DNA of 30,823 nt from UBA4971 sp029551185 (GTDB taxonomy: Bacteria > Bacillota > SHA-98 > UBA4971), in assembly GCA_035593725.1 (NCBI GenBank), contig DAOSZN010000025.1, positions 1 to 30,823 on the forward strand, in the 5' to 3' direction. Below the pieces are notes generated by a model that saw only the letters and a program-made list of their open reading frames with translations, was not told where the DNA came from and did no database searches. Below, one piece after another: positions 1 to 9,106 of this stretch. Numbering within the stretch: the stretch's first letter is position 1; the number at the start of each line of letters is the position of its first letter. A program made the translations under genes and the position numbers.

Positions 1-581
1 ATGCTTGGCATTACGGCAGTGTCTTGCCGGAGCAGGAGTTTGAATACAAATACTTAGGGGATAATTCCGTAACGGAGTCATATGCTTTTCTCTTCCAGTA
101 CCTTGCAATGAATGAGAATTGGGTTTCAGAATACACTCAAGGTTCACGTCTGGAAGAGTACATAAGATTCAGCACGCTGAAGAAACTGTATATGTTAAGG
201 AGATACGCAGCTAAACTCTTATATGAACTACAACTCCACAGCGGTGGTGACTTATCTCGTATGCCTCGGGAATATGCAAGCATCCTTTCTTACGCTTTAA
301 AAATTCGTCATCCTGAAGTCTACTACCTTGATGACTTGGATGACTGCTTCTATGCTGCCCAGTACCTCAAGGCTTGGATTTTTGAGGCTCAATTACGGAA
401 CTTCCTTATTCAGAGATTCGGGGAGAGAGCGTATGCTTACCCGGAGACAGGAGAAGTCCTAAAGGAGCTCTTTTCGAGAGGACAGGAGTATAGTGTGGAG
501 GAATTGGCAGAGAGATTGGGCCTGGCAGCACTGGACCTCGATCCCTTGTATGAGGAAATTGATAATAACCTGAGGGCTTGA
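1..581 (+). CDS. C-terminal part of a probable M3-like zinc metallopeptidase (partial)
   Basis: The frame is open from the left edge (first whole codon at base 3) to the TGA at 579-581, so the gene begins outside the window; the TTG at base 24 is probably internal. The visible part is about 192 residues. A stretch reading E-Y-K-Y-L-G-D-N-S-V-T-E-S-Y-A-F-L, followed by R-R-Y-A-A-K-L-L-Y-E-L and a C-terminal F-G-E-R-A-Y.....G.VL.ELFS.GQ, resembles from memory the region after the HEXXH zinc site in M3-like metallopeptidases. The zinc motif would lie upstream and cannot be checked here. The fragment is helix-rich, with no signal or membrane segment. The family call comes from recall of these conserved blocks. 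An uncharacterised helical protein remains possible. Confidence 0.5.
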   Translation, partial: AWHYGSVLPEQEFEYKYLGDNSVTESYAFLFQYLAMNENWVSEYTQGSRLEEYIRFSTLKKLYMLRRYAAKLLYELQLHSGGDLSRMPREYASILSYALKIRHPEVYYLDDLDDCFYAAQYLKAWIFEAQLRNFLIQRFGERAYAYPETGEVLKELFSRGQEYSVEELAERLGLAALDLDPLYEEIDNNLRA

Positions 582-615
582 TGCGCACACTGTTGTGTGA
601 GGACGGTGATATAGG

Positions 616-798
616 ATGGCATCAGGCATCCGTAAAAAGAGGCCCCCAAAGAGGCAATTCAAGAGGCATCTTGACACAGAAGACAAGGATTTTCTTGATA
701 TGCTCTTGACTGAAGTCAATGAGGAAGAGGCAGCTGAAGTGTTAGGGGAAGTTCAAGAGTTCGGCGGGGAAGACCATGAAGAGAGTTCCTTACGGTAG
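616..798 (+). CDS. Small charged hypothetical protein, 60 aa
   Basis: An ATG frame of 60 codons starting 34 bases after the upstream stop. The N-terminal third is strongly basic (MASGIRKKRPPKRQFKRH) and the rest strongly acidic (many Glu and Asp), so the charge is split along the chain. There are no Cys, membrane segment or recognised motif. A weak GAGGA lies at about 599-603, rather far from the ATG. It is co-directional with the peptidase fragment and could share its transcript. I do not recognise a family. The clean start, the co-directional position and the lack of any other gene here support it, but a spurious frame is possible. Confidence 0.42.
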   Translation: MASGIRKKRPPKRQFKRHLDTEDKDFLDMLLTEVNEEEAAEVLGEVQEFGGEDHEESSLR

Positions 799-852
799 CC
801 GACATTTGCAGTCTCTCTAGGCTATGTTCGTAGAACCGTGCAACACAGGATA

Positions 853-910
853 ATGCGGGGGCGGGTGGTGTGCCTTAGGAGGCTTTAAGACGCGCTCCCG
901 CTCATTTTCC
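853..910 (+). terminator. Possible terminator hairpin upstream of dnaE
   Basis: Bases 855-863 (GCGGGGGCG) can pair with 893-901 (CGCTCCCGC) in nine pairs, one of them G-U. A smaller GCCT/AGGC hairpin at 872-883 sits in the loop. The outer stem is followed by a modest T-rich run (TCATTTTCC). It would end the transcript of the small protein. The T run is short, so this is tentative. Confidence 0.3.
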
Positions 911-961
911 GGGGCCAAGACATTTTGAGGGCTATAATATGCAGGCAAATATCAGAGGAAC

Positions 962-989
962 TTGTCCGGTGGTCGAAAACTGATATAAT
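962..989 (+). promoter_or_regulatory. Sigma-A type promoter with extended -10, for dnaE
   Basis: TTGTCC (962-967), a 16-bp spacer, then TATAAT (984-989) preceded by TG one base upstream (TGATATAAT, extended -10). It lies about 75 bases before the dnaE start and fits a main promoter for the dnaE-accDA-pfkA-pyk block. The -35 matches consensus at 4 of 6 positions. A second TATAAT at 933-938 has no convincing -35. Confidence 0.6.
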
Positions 990-1064
990 TTAGACACGGT
1001 TCTTGCAAGGTTATATATGACTTGTATGATTATACATAGTTAGTGGGTGAAAGGAGGGGGTAAG

Positions 1065-4000
1065 ATGGGCGAGTTTGTCCATTTGCACCTGCACACCCAG
1101 TATTCGTTGCTTGATGGGGCATGTAAACTTCCAAATCTTATGACAAGAGCTAATGAGTTAGGCTTCGACGCATGCGCAATTACAGATCATGGTGTGCTGT
1201 ACGGGGCGATAGATTTCTACAAGACTGCAAAGAAGTATGGAATTAAGCCTATTTTAGGTTGTGAATTATACGTTGCTCCCAGGACCCGTCATGATAAAGT
1301 TCCTCATATTGATGACGACCAGTATCATCTTACGCTGCTTGCCAAAGATGATGTAGGATATAGAAACTTGACGAGGCTCTCCAGTATAGGATTTACCGAA
1401 GGATACTACTACAAGCCTCGGGTCGATGTTGAGGCTTTGAAAATGTGGAATGAGGGGCTTATAGCGCTTTCAGGTTGCCTTGCCGGAGAGATTCCTTCAT
1501 TGCTGATGAAGGGGGATTATAAAGGAGCAAAGCGCAAAGCTGCTCAGTTCAGGGATATCTATGGCCCGGGTAATTTCTTTCTCGAAGTCCAGAGCAACGA
1601 CATTCCCGAGCAGCGTGAAGTGAACAAGGAGCTTGTAAGGCTTTCATCTGAGCTTGATATACCTATTGTAGCAACTAACGATGTCCACTACATTTTCAGA
1701 GAAGACGCCAAAACCCATGACGTGCTCCTCTGTATTCAGACAGGGAAAACCGTAACAGATAAGGACAGATTGAAATTCCCCACTGACGCGTTCTACTTTA
1801 AATCAGCTGACGAGATGAAGGCTGAGTTTAAAGATATTCCCGAAGCTATACGGAATACTCTTGTCATTGCCGAACAGTGTAATTTTGACTTTGAGTTCGG
1901 TAAGTCCGAAGTGCCACGTTTTCCAGTGCCTCAGGGTTTTACTGAGGAAACATACCTAGAGTATCTTTCTCGTGAAGGCCTTAAGAAAAGATACGGAGAA
2001 ATCACGGAAGAACTTGAGAATCGTCTCAATTACGAGCTGGATATTATTGTTCGAATGGGGTACGCCGGTTATTTCCTTATTGTCTGGGATTTTATTAGAT
2101 TCGCCAGGGAGCGTGGGATTTACGTCGGGCCGGGCCGAGGATCAGCTCCCGGGTGTCTCCTTTCCTATGCCTTGGGTATCACAAATATAGATCCAATAAG
2201 ATACGGACTCATTTTCGAAAGGTTCCTTAACCCTGAACGTGTAACCATGCCTGACATTGATGTGGATTTTTGCTATGAGAGGCGCGGGGAAGTCATAGAC
2301 TATGTAACAGAGAAATATGGCGCGGATCGGGTGGCCCAGATTATCACTTTTGGCACAATGGCAGCCAAGGCAGCTATAAGAGATGTGGGTCGGGCTCTGG
2401 ATATCTCCTATAATGAAGTAGACAGAATAGCTAAGTTGGTCCCTCTTGAACTTGGGATGACTATCGAAAAGGCTCTTTTGGCATCACCTGAGCTGAAGGA
2501 CCTTTACACAAAGGATGAAGGAATCAAGAACCTTATTGATACAGCGAAGGCAGTAGAGGGTATGCCGAGACATGCGTCTGTTCACGCAGCAGGGGTAGTG
2601 ATTTCAAAGGATCCGCTTACAGAGCGGATTCCTCTCTATAAGAGCAATGATGATACTATTACAACTCAATACGCCATGGAGGATTTAGAGGCACTGGGCG
2701 TTTTGAAAATGGATTTTCTCGGCCTTCGCACTCTTACAGTAATTGGAAAGGCCCTTGAGAACATTCATCGCACCCGTGGTGTGACAATAGACATAAACAG
2801 TATTGACCTGGAGGATCCCAAGGTGTATGAGGCGCTCTGCTCCGGAGATTCCCTCGGAGTATTCCAATTGGAGAGCAGTCTCTTTCAAGGCCTTCTCAGG
2901 GATGTCAGACCTACATGTTTTGAAGACATCATTGCTATATTGGCCTTGGGACGTCCTGGCCCCTTAGGGCGTGTCCAGGATTTCGCTAAGCAAAAACACG
3001 GTGAAATGCCCATAGAATTCCCTCATCCTGACCTTGAGCCTGTCTTGAAGGAAACGTATGGGAACATGCTATATCAGGAACAGGTCATGAAGGTCGCAAA
3101 CACGCTCGCAGGTTTTACCCTTGGAGAAGCCGATATTCTTCGTCGGGCAATGGGCAAGAAGAAACCTGAGGTTTTGGCTGCTCAGAGAGAGAAGTTTTTA
3201 GATGGCGCTGTAAAGCGCGGAGTGAGCTTGGATACAGCGGAGCAGGTTTTCGAGCTAATGGAATTCTTCTCCGGATACGGGTTCAACAAGAGTCACAGCG
3301 CTGCATATTCCCTGATATCGTACCAAACAGCGTGGCTTAAGGTCTACTATCCCATAGAGTATATGGCTGCTCTTCTCACAAGTGTATCCGCTGTTACAGA
3401 GAAGGTAGCGTTTTACGTGGACGCGTGTCGTCAGATGGGGATAGAAACTCTTCCGCCGGACGTAAATGAGAGTCTGGAAGACTTTACTGTAGTCGGCGAC
3501 AGGATCAGATTTGGGCTAAGCGCTGTGAAAAATGTAGGCAGAAACGCGGTGTCTGCGATTATTGCAGCCAGAGAGCAAAAAGGCGAATTCAAGTCCTTCG
3601 CGGATTTTTGCGAGAAAGTAGATCTTCATGACGTAAACAAGAAGACTATTGAAAGCCTTATACGCTGTGGCGCTTTCGATTTTACAGGCGCGAAGCGGTC
3701 AGCGCTTCTTGCTGTGCTTGATAGGACTATAGAGATGAGTTCTCGCCGTCAAAAAGAAAAGGAAAGAGGACAAGCTTCGTTTTTTGACCTATTTGCTGAG
3801 GATGAGGAGTTCGCGCAAAGCGACATCGATTTGCCTGACATACCTGAGTTTAGTGACAAAGAACTGCTTCAGATGGAGAAGGAGCTCCTGGGGCTCTATG
3901 TTTCAGGCCATCCTCTTCAGGGAGTGGCGACTCAACTCAGACAGTATTGCAGTGTTCAGGTAGCCGGGTTATCATCAGAGTACAAGGATGGTGACGAAGT

Positions 4001-4436
4001 TGCAGTGGGCGGCATTATTACGTCCCTTCGCAAAGTCACTACGAAAAATACAGGCCAGCCCATGGCTTTCTTTACGCTTGAAGATCTTACCGGTTCAATA
4101 GATGTTGTGGCATTTCCCAGGGTATATGAGGAGTCATCATCCTTTATTTCTGAAGATTCTATTGTTCTTGTCCAGGGACGACTTGAACTGAGAGAAGATG
4201 ACACAAAACTAATAGCCAACGCTATTCTTCCTTTTTCTCAGGACGCAGTGGTAATCCCCATAGATGCTGACAATATCACCAAAGGAGGATTACAGAAACT
4301 CAAAAAGAAGCTACAGGACAATCCCGGGGAAATCCCGGTGTTCATAAGAATTGCTACTCCTATCGGAGCAGCAATTTTATCTGTCGCTCCTGAGTTATGG
4401 GTGTCTCATGCCGGGAAAATTACTATAGAGAATTGA
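1065..4436 (+). CDS. dnaE: DNA polymerase III alpha subunit, DnaE type
   Basis: The replicative polymerase of the C family, 1123 residues with this start. The ATG at 1065 is chosen because AAGGAGGGGG lies just upstream at 1051-1060 and the protein then begins M-G-E-F-V-H-L-H-L-H-T, the usual DnaE start; a GTG at 1047 would overlap the ribosome binding site. Domains in order: an N-terminal PHP domain (about 1-210) with the metal-ligand motifs HLHLHT, ITDHG and TNDVHY all present; the polymerase core with PGRGSAPG and the catalytic PDIDVDF (D399 and D401) and KMDFLG (D550); a tandem helix-hairpin-helix and beta-binding region; and an OB fold near 975-1050 (V-A-V-G-G-I-I-T-S-L-R-K). The intact PHP ligands suggest a working PHP exonuclease, unlike in E. 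coli, where the PHP site is degenerate. It heads a block followed by DUF2007 and accDA, an arrangement known in Firmicutes. Confidence 0.97.
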   Translation: MGEFVHLHLHTQYSLLDGACKLPNLMTRANELGFDACAITDHGVLYGAIDFYKTAKKYGIKPILGCELYVAPRTRHDKVPHIDDDQYHLTLLAKDDVGYRNLTRLSSIGFTEGYYYKPRVDVEALKMWNEGLIALSGCLAGEIPSLLMKGDYKGAKRKAAQFRDIYGPGNFFLEVQSNDIPEQREVNKELVRLSSELDIPIVATNDVHYIFREDAKTHDVLLCIQTGKTVTDKDRLKFPTDAFYFKSADEMKAEFKDIPEAIRNTLVIAEQCNFDFEFGKSEVPRFPVPQGFTEETYLEYLSREGLKKRYGEITEELENRLNYELDIIVRMGYAGYFLIVWDFIRFARERGIYVGPGRGSAPGCLLSYALGITNIDPIRYGLIFERFLNPERVTMPDIDVDFCYERRGEVIDYVTEKYGADRVAQIITFGTMAAKAAIRDVGRALDISYNEVDRIAKLVPLELGMTIEKALLASPELKDLYTKDEGIKNLIDTAKAVEGMPRHASVHAAGVVISKDPLTERIPLYKSNDDTITTQYAMEDLEALGVLKMDFLGLRTLTVIGKALENIHRTRGVTIDINSIDLEDPKVYEALCSGDSLGVFQLESSLFQGLLRDVRPTCFEDIIAILALGRPGPLGRVQDFAKQKHGEMPIEFPHPDLEPVLKETYGNMLYQEQVMKVANTLAGFTLGEADILRRAMGKKKPEVLAAQREKFLDGAVKRGVSLDTAEQVFELMEFFSGYGFNKSHSAAYSLISYQTAWLKVYYPIEYMAALLTSVSAVTEKVAFYVDACRQMGIETLPPDVNESLEDFTVVGDRIRFGLSAVKNVGRNAVSAIIAAREQKGEFKSFADFCEKVDLHDVNKKTIESLIRCGAFDFTGAKRSALLAVLDRTIEMSSRRQKEKERGQASFFDLFAEDEEFAQSDIDLPDIPEFSDKELLQMEKELLGLYVSGHPLQGVATQLRQYCSVQVAGLSSEYKDGDEVAVGGIITSLRKVTTKNTGQPMAFFTLEDLTGSIDVVAFPRVYEESSSFISEDSIVLVQGRLELREDDTKLIANAILPFSQDAVVIPIDADNITKGGLQKLKKKLQDNPGEIPVFIRIATPIGAAILSVAPELWVSHAGKITIEN

Positions 4437-4486
4437 CGCTGGATTATGTAACAAGGCCCCTCTGCCTAAAAAGGAGTTGACATCAA

Positions 4487-4687
4487 ATGTGGACAGTGGT
4501 GTATATTGCACCTAACAAAGCAACTGCCGAGATGATCAAAGAATTGCTGGAGAACGAGGGATTATTGGTGAATTTGCGGACTCTTGGAGTGCCACATATG
4601 GGTGATTCCGGGAATGTAGGGGTTTTGGTGCCGGAGAGCGAAGCTGAGGAGGCTCATGAGCTTATTACCAGTTCTTTTGGAAGGTAA
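4487..4687 (+). CDS. DUF2007 family putative signal-transducing protein
   Basis: A 66-residue protein with one small alpha/beta domain: W-T-V-V-Y-I-A-P-N-K at the N-terminus, then A-E-M-I-K-E-L-L-E-N-E-G-L, and a C-terminal V-G-V-L-V-P-E-S-E-A-E-E-A-H-E-L-I, the pattern of the DUF2007 (PII-like, ferredoxin-fold) family. An AGGAG is placed well before the ATG at 4487. Genes of this type between dnaE and accD are known in related Firmicutes, where they have sometimes been mislabelled glutamate decarboxylase; nothing here supports a decarboxylase. Biochemical role unknown. Its place directly before accDA might hint at a link with acetyl-CoA carboxylase, but that is inference. Confidence 0.8.
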   Translation: MWTVVYIAPNKATAEMIKELLENEGLLVNLRTLGVPHMGDSGNVGVLVPESEAEEAHELITSSFGR

Positions 4688-4695
4688 GTGGTTAT

Positions 4696-5565
4696 ATGCC
4701 TAATCTTAAAGGGATTTTTCAAGGCAAGCAAAAATTCGTGACTGTAAAGGCAGGTACAGTCCAAGAAGAGGCGCCTGAAGGCCTCTGGACGAAATGCGGA
4801 AAATGCGGAGGAATCCTATATAAGAAGGAGCTTGCTGAGAACCTGGGATTATGCAGTGATTGTGGTTTCCATTTCAGGTTATCTGCCCGCGAAAGAATAG
4901 CGATCACTCTTGATGCCGATAGTTTTGTCGAATATGATGAAGAACTCGTTACAGTGGATCCTTTGGGGTTTCCCGGATATGGTATTAAGGTTGAGGCTGT
5001 AAGGGGCAGTACAGGACTTGACGAAGCGATTATTACCGGTAGAGGAAGTATTGAAGGATATCCTGTATTAGCCGGATTTATGGACTTTTCATTCATAGGT
5101 GCAAGCATGGGATCTGTGGTCGGCGAAAAAGTCACCCGGCTTTTTGAGAGAGCGGCCAGACAAAGAGTGCCTGTGGTAATTTTCTGCGCCTCAGGCGGAG
5201 CCAGAATGCAAGAAGGCATGTTCTCTCTGATGCAAATGGCAAAGACCGCGGCTGCATGTGCCAGACTGTCCGCCACAAGGACGCTTTACATCTCTGTCAT
5301 GACTAATCCTACAACAGCAGGGGTCTTCGCGAGCTTCGGGTCGCTTGGTGATATAATCATTGCGGAACCCGGTGCTCTTATCGGATTTACAGGGCAGAGA
5401 GTTATTGAGGAAACAATAAGACAAAAGCTGCCTCCGGGCTTTCAGACTGCTGAGTTTGCGTTGGAGCACGGGTTAATTGACATGATTGTAGACAGACGAA
5501 ACATGAGAAAAACTCTTGAATCTCTACTTTCGCTCCATGGAGGGAGGCGTCAAGACGTAGGATGA
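4696..5565 (+). CDS. accD: Acetyl-CoA carboxylase carboxyltransferase subunit beta
   Basis: Together with AccA this transfers the carboxyl group from carboxybiotin to acetyl-CoA, giving malonyl-CoA for fatty-acid synthesis. It has 289 residues, the usual length. The four-Cys zinc ribbon is intact (C34, C37, C53, C56), followed by the carboxyltransferase fold with F-C-A-S-G-G-A-R-M-Q-E-G and M-T-N-P-T-T-A-G-V-F-A-S-F-G, which form the CoA and oxyanion region. GGAAGGTAAG precedes the ATG. It overlaps accA by four bases (ATGA, 5562-5565), so the two subunits are probably translationally coupled. The biotin carboxylase and biotin carrier (accC, accB) are not in this window. Confidence 0.97.
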   Translation: MPNLKGIFQGKQKFVTVKAGTVQEEAPEGLWTKCGKCGGILYKKELAENLGLCSDCGFHFRLSARERIAITLDADSFVEYDEELVTVDPLGFPGYGIKVEAVRGSTGLDEAIITGRGSIEGYPVLAGFMDFSFIGASMGSVVGEKVTRLFERAARQRVPVVIFCASGGARMQEGMFSLMQMAKTAAACARLSATRTLYISVMTNPTTAGVFASFGSLGDIIIAEPGALIGFTGQRVIEETIRQKLPPGFQTAEFALEHGLIDMIVDRRNMRKTLESLLSLHGGRRQDVG

Positions 5566-6620
5566 CGAACCTTACTCTGGAATTTGAAAAGCCGCTGATA
5601 GAGTTAGAGAAGAGGATCGAAGACCTTAGGGAGTTTGGCTTGAAAAAAGGGATTGATCTTTCTTGTGAGATAGCTATCTTGGAAAAAAAGGCGGATACGC
5701 TCCGTAAAGAGATATTCGAGAATCTCACTCCCTGGCAGCGCATAATGATTGCGCGCCACCCCAAACGTCCGACAACCCTCGAGTATATCCACCTCATCTT
5801 CGATGAGTTTATTGAGCTTCATGGCGATCGGACATTTCGGGACGATGGCGCGATTGTAGGCGGCATTGCCAGCCTGAGAGGCCGTCCTGTCACAGTCATT
5901 GGAACACAAAAAGGCAGAGACACTAAGGAGAATATAGCGCGTAACTTTGGGATGCCACACCCTGAAGGGTATCGTAAAGCACTCAGGCTAATGAAACAGG
6001 CAGAGAAGTTCAGACGGCCTGTAGTGTCATTTGTCGACGTGGTCGGCGCGTACCCGGGAGTGGAGGCTGAGGAACGAGGGCAAGGTCTTGCTATAGCCTG
6101 TAATATCGCGGAAATGGCGCAATTGTCCACGAGCATCATTGTGGTAATTACCGGTGAAGGCGGGAGTGGAGGCGCTCTTGCTATCGGAGTGGGAGACAAG
6201 TTGATTATGCTGGAGAACGCCTACTTTTCCGTAATTTCTCCGGAGGGGTGCGCTGCGATATTGTGGAAAGACGGTTCCCGTGCTCAGGAAGCCGCTGAAA
6301 TACTGAAGCTTACTGCCCCGGATTTGAAGGCGCAAGGTCTCATAGACGAAGTGCTTCCTGAGCCCCAAGGTGCAGCTCACAAGGATAGCGTTGCCATGGC
6401 AGGACTTATCCGTGATGCAATTACCAGAGGCATAGACGAATTATCCGGCATTCCCCCGCGCAGGCTTATTGAGAGACGTTATGCCAGGCTACGCAGGATA
6501 GGTGAGTTTGCCGTGCAGGAGATGCCTACAAGTGATCTGCCTATGGCGGTATCAGGTAATGAAGACATTTCAACTCTGCCTGATTTACCTGATTTTGAGG
6601 GAGGTACTGACGAGAGTTGA
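5562..6620 (+). CDS. accA: Acetyl-CoA carboxylase carboxyltransferase subunit alpha
   Basis: The alpha partner of AccD, 352 residues. The N-terminal helical part (L-T-L-E-F-E-K-P-L-I-E-L-E-K-R-I) and the core motifs H-G-D-R-T-F-R-D-D, G-R-D-T-K-E-N-I-A-R-N-F-G-M-P-H-P-E-G-Y-R-K-A, G-A-Y-P-G-V-E-A-E-E-R-G-Q and G-E-G-G-S-G-G-A-L-A are all present. The last 30 or so residues (acidic, ending in a D-L-P-D-F-E-G-G-type tail) go beyond the common length of about 320 and look unstructured. The start ATG overlaps the accD stop. Its own stop overlaps the TTG start of pfkA (TTGA, 6617-6620), so fatty-acid and glycolytic genes are read from one message. Confidence 0.97.
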   Translation: MTNLTLEFEKPLIELEKRIEDLREFGLKKGIDLSCEIAILEKKADTLRKEIFENLTPWQRIMIARHPKRPTTLEYIHLIFDEFIELHGDRTFRDDGAIVGGIASLRGRPVTVIGTQKGRDTKENIARNFGMPHPEGYRKALRLMKQAEKFRRPVVSFVDVVGAYPGVEAEERGQGLAIACNIAEMAQLSTSIIVVITGEGGSGGALAIGVGDKLIMLENAYFSVISPEGCAAILWKDGSRAQEAAEILKLTAPDLKAQGLIDEVLPEPQGAAHKDSVAMAGLIRDAITRGIDELSGIPPRRLIERRYARLRRIGEFAVQEMPTSDLPMAVSGNEDISTLPDLPDFEGGTDES

Positions 6621-7615
6621 AGCGTATTGGGATTCTTACAAGCGGTGGAGACGCGCCCGGCATGAATGCCGCGATTCGTTCGGCAACAAGGGCTGCGCTT
6701 TATCATGGTTTGTCTGTAGTGGGGATATGCCGTGGGTACCAGGGCCTAATCGAAGGGGACATGTTCGAGATGACCTCCCGTAGTGTGGGAGATATAATAC
6801 AGAGGGCAGGGACAATGCTGAGGTCAGCCAGATCCCCTGAGTTCACCACTTCTGAGGGGCAGAAGAAAGCAGTATGGCATCTGGAAGCCCGTGGTGTTGA
6901 AGGGCTTATCGTCATCGGCGGTGACGGTACGCTGAAGGGGGCTAAAGCCCTTTCAGACTTAGGAATTCCGACAGTGGGTATTCCGGCGACAGTGGATAAT
7001 GATATTGCGTACACTGACTATGCCCTTGGATTTGATACAGCTGCTAATACCGCTGTTGACGCAATAACGAAGATTAGGGATACTGCAAGCTCCCACGGTA
7101 GAAACAATGTAATAGAAGTTATGGGCCGCGATGCAGGACACTTGGCTCTTGCTGCAGGCCTTGCAGGGGGAGCTGAGTACATTCTGATCCCGGAGAAGCC
7201 TTTTGATATCCAAAAAATTTGTGACGGTATCCAGAAGGGCTATGCCCGAGGGAAGACTCATAGCATAATCGTGGTGGCGGAAGGGGTCGGAGGGTACTCC
7301 GGGCCTGATGAATCTCGTTATGACAGCGTTGGATTCATAATAGGCCAAGAGGTGCGGGAGCGTACAGGTCTTGAGACTCGAGTCACAGTCCTTGGGTACA
7401 TTCAAAGGGGTGGGACTCCCACCCGTCAGGATAGGTTGCTTGGGACCATGTTCGGGAGCAAAGCTGTGGAGGCCCTGATTCAAGGAGATACCGGCAAGAT
7501 TGTGGGGATTTCAGGAGAGGAGTTCCGCATGTTCGATATTTGTGAAGTCGTCGCAACGCGAAAGCCTATTAATGAAGAACTGTACCGTGTTGCGACTTTG
7601 CTTTCAGAGATGTAA
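6617..7615 (+). CDS. pfkA: 6-phosphofructokinase, ATP-type
   Basis: Phosphorylates fructose 6-phosphate to fructose 1,6-bisphosphate. It has 332 residues with a TTG start overlapping the accA stop; GAGGGAGGT at 6597-6605 is the likely ribosome site. Motifs: G-I-L-T-S-G-G-D-A-P-G-M-N-A at the nucleotide-phosphate loop, G-G-D-G-T with Gly at position 104 (E. coli numbering, which coincides here), P-A-T-V-D-N-D-I with Ala at 124 and catalytic Asp nearby, M-G-R-D-A-G-H-L-A and G-Y-I-Q-R-G-G-T-P. Gly104 and a small residue at 124 mark ATP rather than PPi as phosphoryl donor. Its position before pyk is the classic Firmicutes order. Compare the second enzyme at 10326-11366. Confidence 0.95.
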   Translation: MKRIGILTSGGDAPGMNAAIRSATRAALYHGLSVVGICRGYQGLIEGDMFEMTSRSVGDIIQRAGTMLRSARSPEFTTSEGQKKAVWHLEARGVEGLIVIGGDGTLKGAKALSDLGIPTVGIPATVDNDIAYTDYALGFDTAANTAVDAITKIRDTASSHGRNNVIEVMGRDAGHLALAAGLAGGAEYILIPEKPFDIQKICDGIQKGYARGKTHSIIVVAEGVGGYSGPDESRYDSVGFIIGQEVRERTGLETRVTVLGYIQRGGTPTRQDRLLGTMFGSKAVEALIQGDTGKIVGISGEEFRMFDICEVVATRKPINEELYRVATLLSEM

Positions 7616-7693
7616 CCCTGGATTGTTCTATATATAATCTGAATTCACCGGGGTTTTCGAGGTAAAAGGCTAAGGGATGGAGGAGGCCGGGGT

Positions 7694-9106
7694 GTGCGGA
7701 GGACTAAGATAGTGTGTACTCTCGGACCGTCGACAGACGCTCCGGGGGTATTGGAGGGTATGGTAAAGGCCGGCATGGACGTGGCGCGCATTAACGCGTC
7801 CCACGGCACGCATGAAGAACATGCTGCGAGAATTAAGAGAGTTAGAGAGGTAGCGGAGGCTTCAGGCAAGCATGTAGGAGTGATGCTGGACCTTGCAGGC
7901 CCGAAGATCCGAACCGGCCCGATAAAAGGCGATGAAATAGAACTTGCTGAAGGGGCTATATTGGCGTTGGTTCCCGGCAATGAAGACGGAGATGAAGAGC
8001 GGGTCTATATTAATCACCCTGAATTTCTTGAATATATCACCAAAGGGAGTAGGGTCTTTCTAAATGATGGCTTGATTGAGCTGGTAGTCGAGGAGGTAGG
8101 CGAAGAGGAAGCCAAGTGTCGCGTCGTCACAAGAGGAATCTTGGCCTCGCGAAAGGGAGTCAGCGTGCCCGGGGCTAGGATCAGTTCCGTTGGAGAAACC
8201 CGCAAAGACCTGGAAGATATTAAGTTCGCCTCTGAAATGGAAGTGGACTTCATTGCTGCTTCCTTTGTGCAGCATGCCGACGACGTAGTGCGTATTCGAG
8301 CTCTTCTTGACGCAGAATGGTCTGACGCTCTTATTATCGCGAAAATTGAATCCAGCGAAGGCGTGGAAAACATAGAGTCGATTTTAAGGGTTGCAGATGG
8401 GATCATGGTCGCCAGAGGCGACTTAGGCATTGAAATGCCGGCTGAGCAGGTTCCGTTACTGCAAAAGAAGATTATCGCAAGTTGTAATGTCACGGGGAAG
8501 CTTGTCATTACTGCCACGGAAATGCTGGAGTCCATGGTGTCAAATCCGAGGCCTACCAGGGCGGAAGTAACGGATGTAGCGTGCGCGATCTTCGACGGGA
8601 CTGACGCGGTCATGCTGTCTGCAGAGACTACAATAGGAAAGTACCCGGTAAGCGCAGTTGCTACAATGGCGAGGATCGCCAAATGCACTGAGGAAGGACT
8701 GGATTGGGACAATATTATCCTCAAGAAAACTATCGGTCCTGCAAGGACTGTAGCTGATGCCATTAGTCACGCAACATCCCAGACAGCGCACGATCTCGGA
8801 GTCAAGGCGATTCTGACTTCAACTGAGTCGGGATCCACAGCAAGAATGGTATCTAAGTACCGTCCCGCTGCACCGATAGTGGCTGCCACCCCTAACCCGA
8901 GAGTCGCTGCAAAGCTTGCGCTGGCGTGGGGTGTGATTCCTGTGGTTGTCCGTAAGGCTAAAGATACTGATGATGTCCTGGACATCTCTACTGAAGCTGC
9001 ACTTGCCCTCGGAGTGGTGGAGAAAGGGGATATGGTAATAGTCACTGCCGGTGTCCGCACGGGTATCCCAGGGACCACGAATATGTTAAAAGTCCACAAA
9101 GTATAA
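7694..9106 (+). CDS. pyk: Pyruvate kinase
   Basis: Converts phosphoenolpyruvate and ADP to pyruvate and ATP. It has 470 residues, the length of the form without the extra C-terminal PEP-utiliser-like domain seen in Bacillus enzymes. The GTG at 7694 follows GGAGGAGG (7679-7686) at a good distance. Motifs: K-I-V-C-T-L-G-P-S at the N-terminus, I-N-A-S-H-G-T-H-E-E, the barrel strand I-I-A-K-I-E-S-S-E-G-V-E-N with the catalytic Lys, V-A-R-G-D-L-G-I-E-M, and T-A-T-E-M-L-E-S-M, followed by the allosteric C-terminal domain. It lies 78 bases after pfkA, probably in the same transcript, and ends the block. Confidence 0.96.
   Translation: MRRTKIVCTLGPSTDAPGVLEGMVKAGMDVARINASHGTHEEHAARIKRVREVAEASGKHVGVMLDLAGPKIRTGPIKGDEIELAEGAILALVPGNEDGDEERVYINHPEFLEYITKGSRVFLNDGLIELVVEEVGEEEAKCRVVTRGILASRKGVSVPGARISSVGETRKDLEDIKFASEMEVDFIAASFVQHADDVVRIRALLDAEWSDALIIAKIESSEGVENIESILRVADGIMVARGDLGIEMPAEQVPLLQKKIIASCNVTGKLVITATEMLESMVSNPRPTRAEVTDVACAIFDGTDAVMLSAETTIGKYPVSAVATMARIAKCTEEGLDWDNIILKKTIGPARTVADAISHATSQTAHDLGVKAILTSTESGSTARMVSKYRPAAPIVAATPNPRVAAKLALAWGVIPVVVRKAKDTDDVLDISTEAALALGVVEKGDMVIVTAGVRTGIPGTTNMLKVHKV

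Noticed and set aside
4719..5276. Minus-strand open frame of 185 codons inside accD
   Set aside because: Fully covered by accD, whose zinc ribbon and catalytic motifs are intact; the antisense product shows no recognisable fold.
7629..7640. TATATAAT as a separate pyk promoter
   Set aside because: A good -10 (TATAAT at 7633-7638) but no -35 at 16-18 bases; pyk is probably read from upstream.
8014..8763. Long open frame (249 codons) on the minus strand inside pyk
   Set aside because: It is a shadow of the well-supported pyruvate kinase gene, with low-complexity Ser/Thr/Ile-rich translation and no motif or ribosome site.
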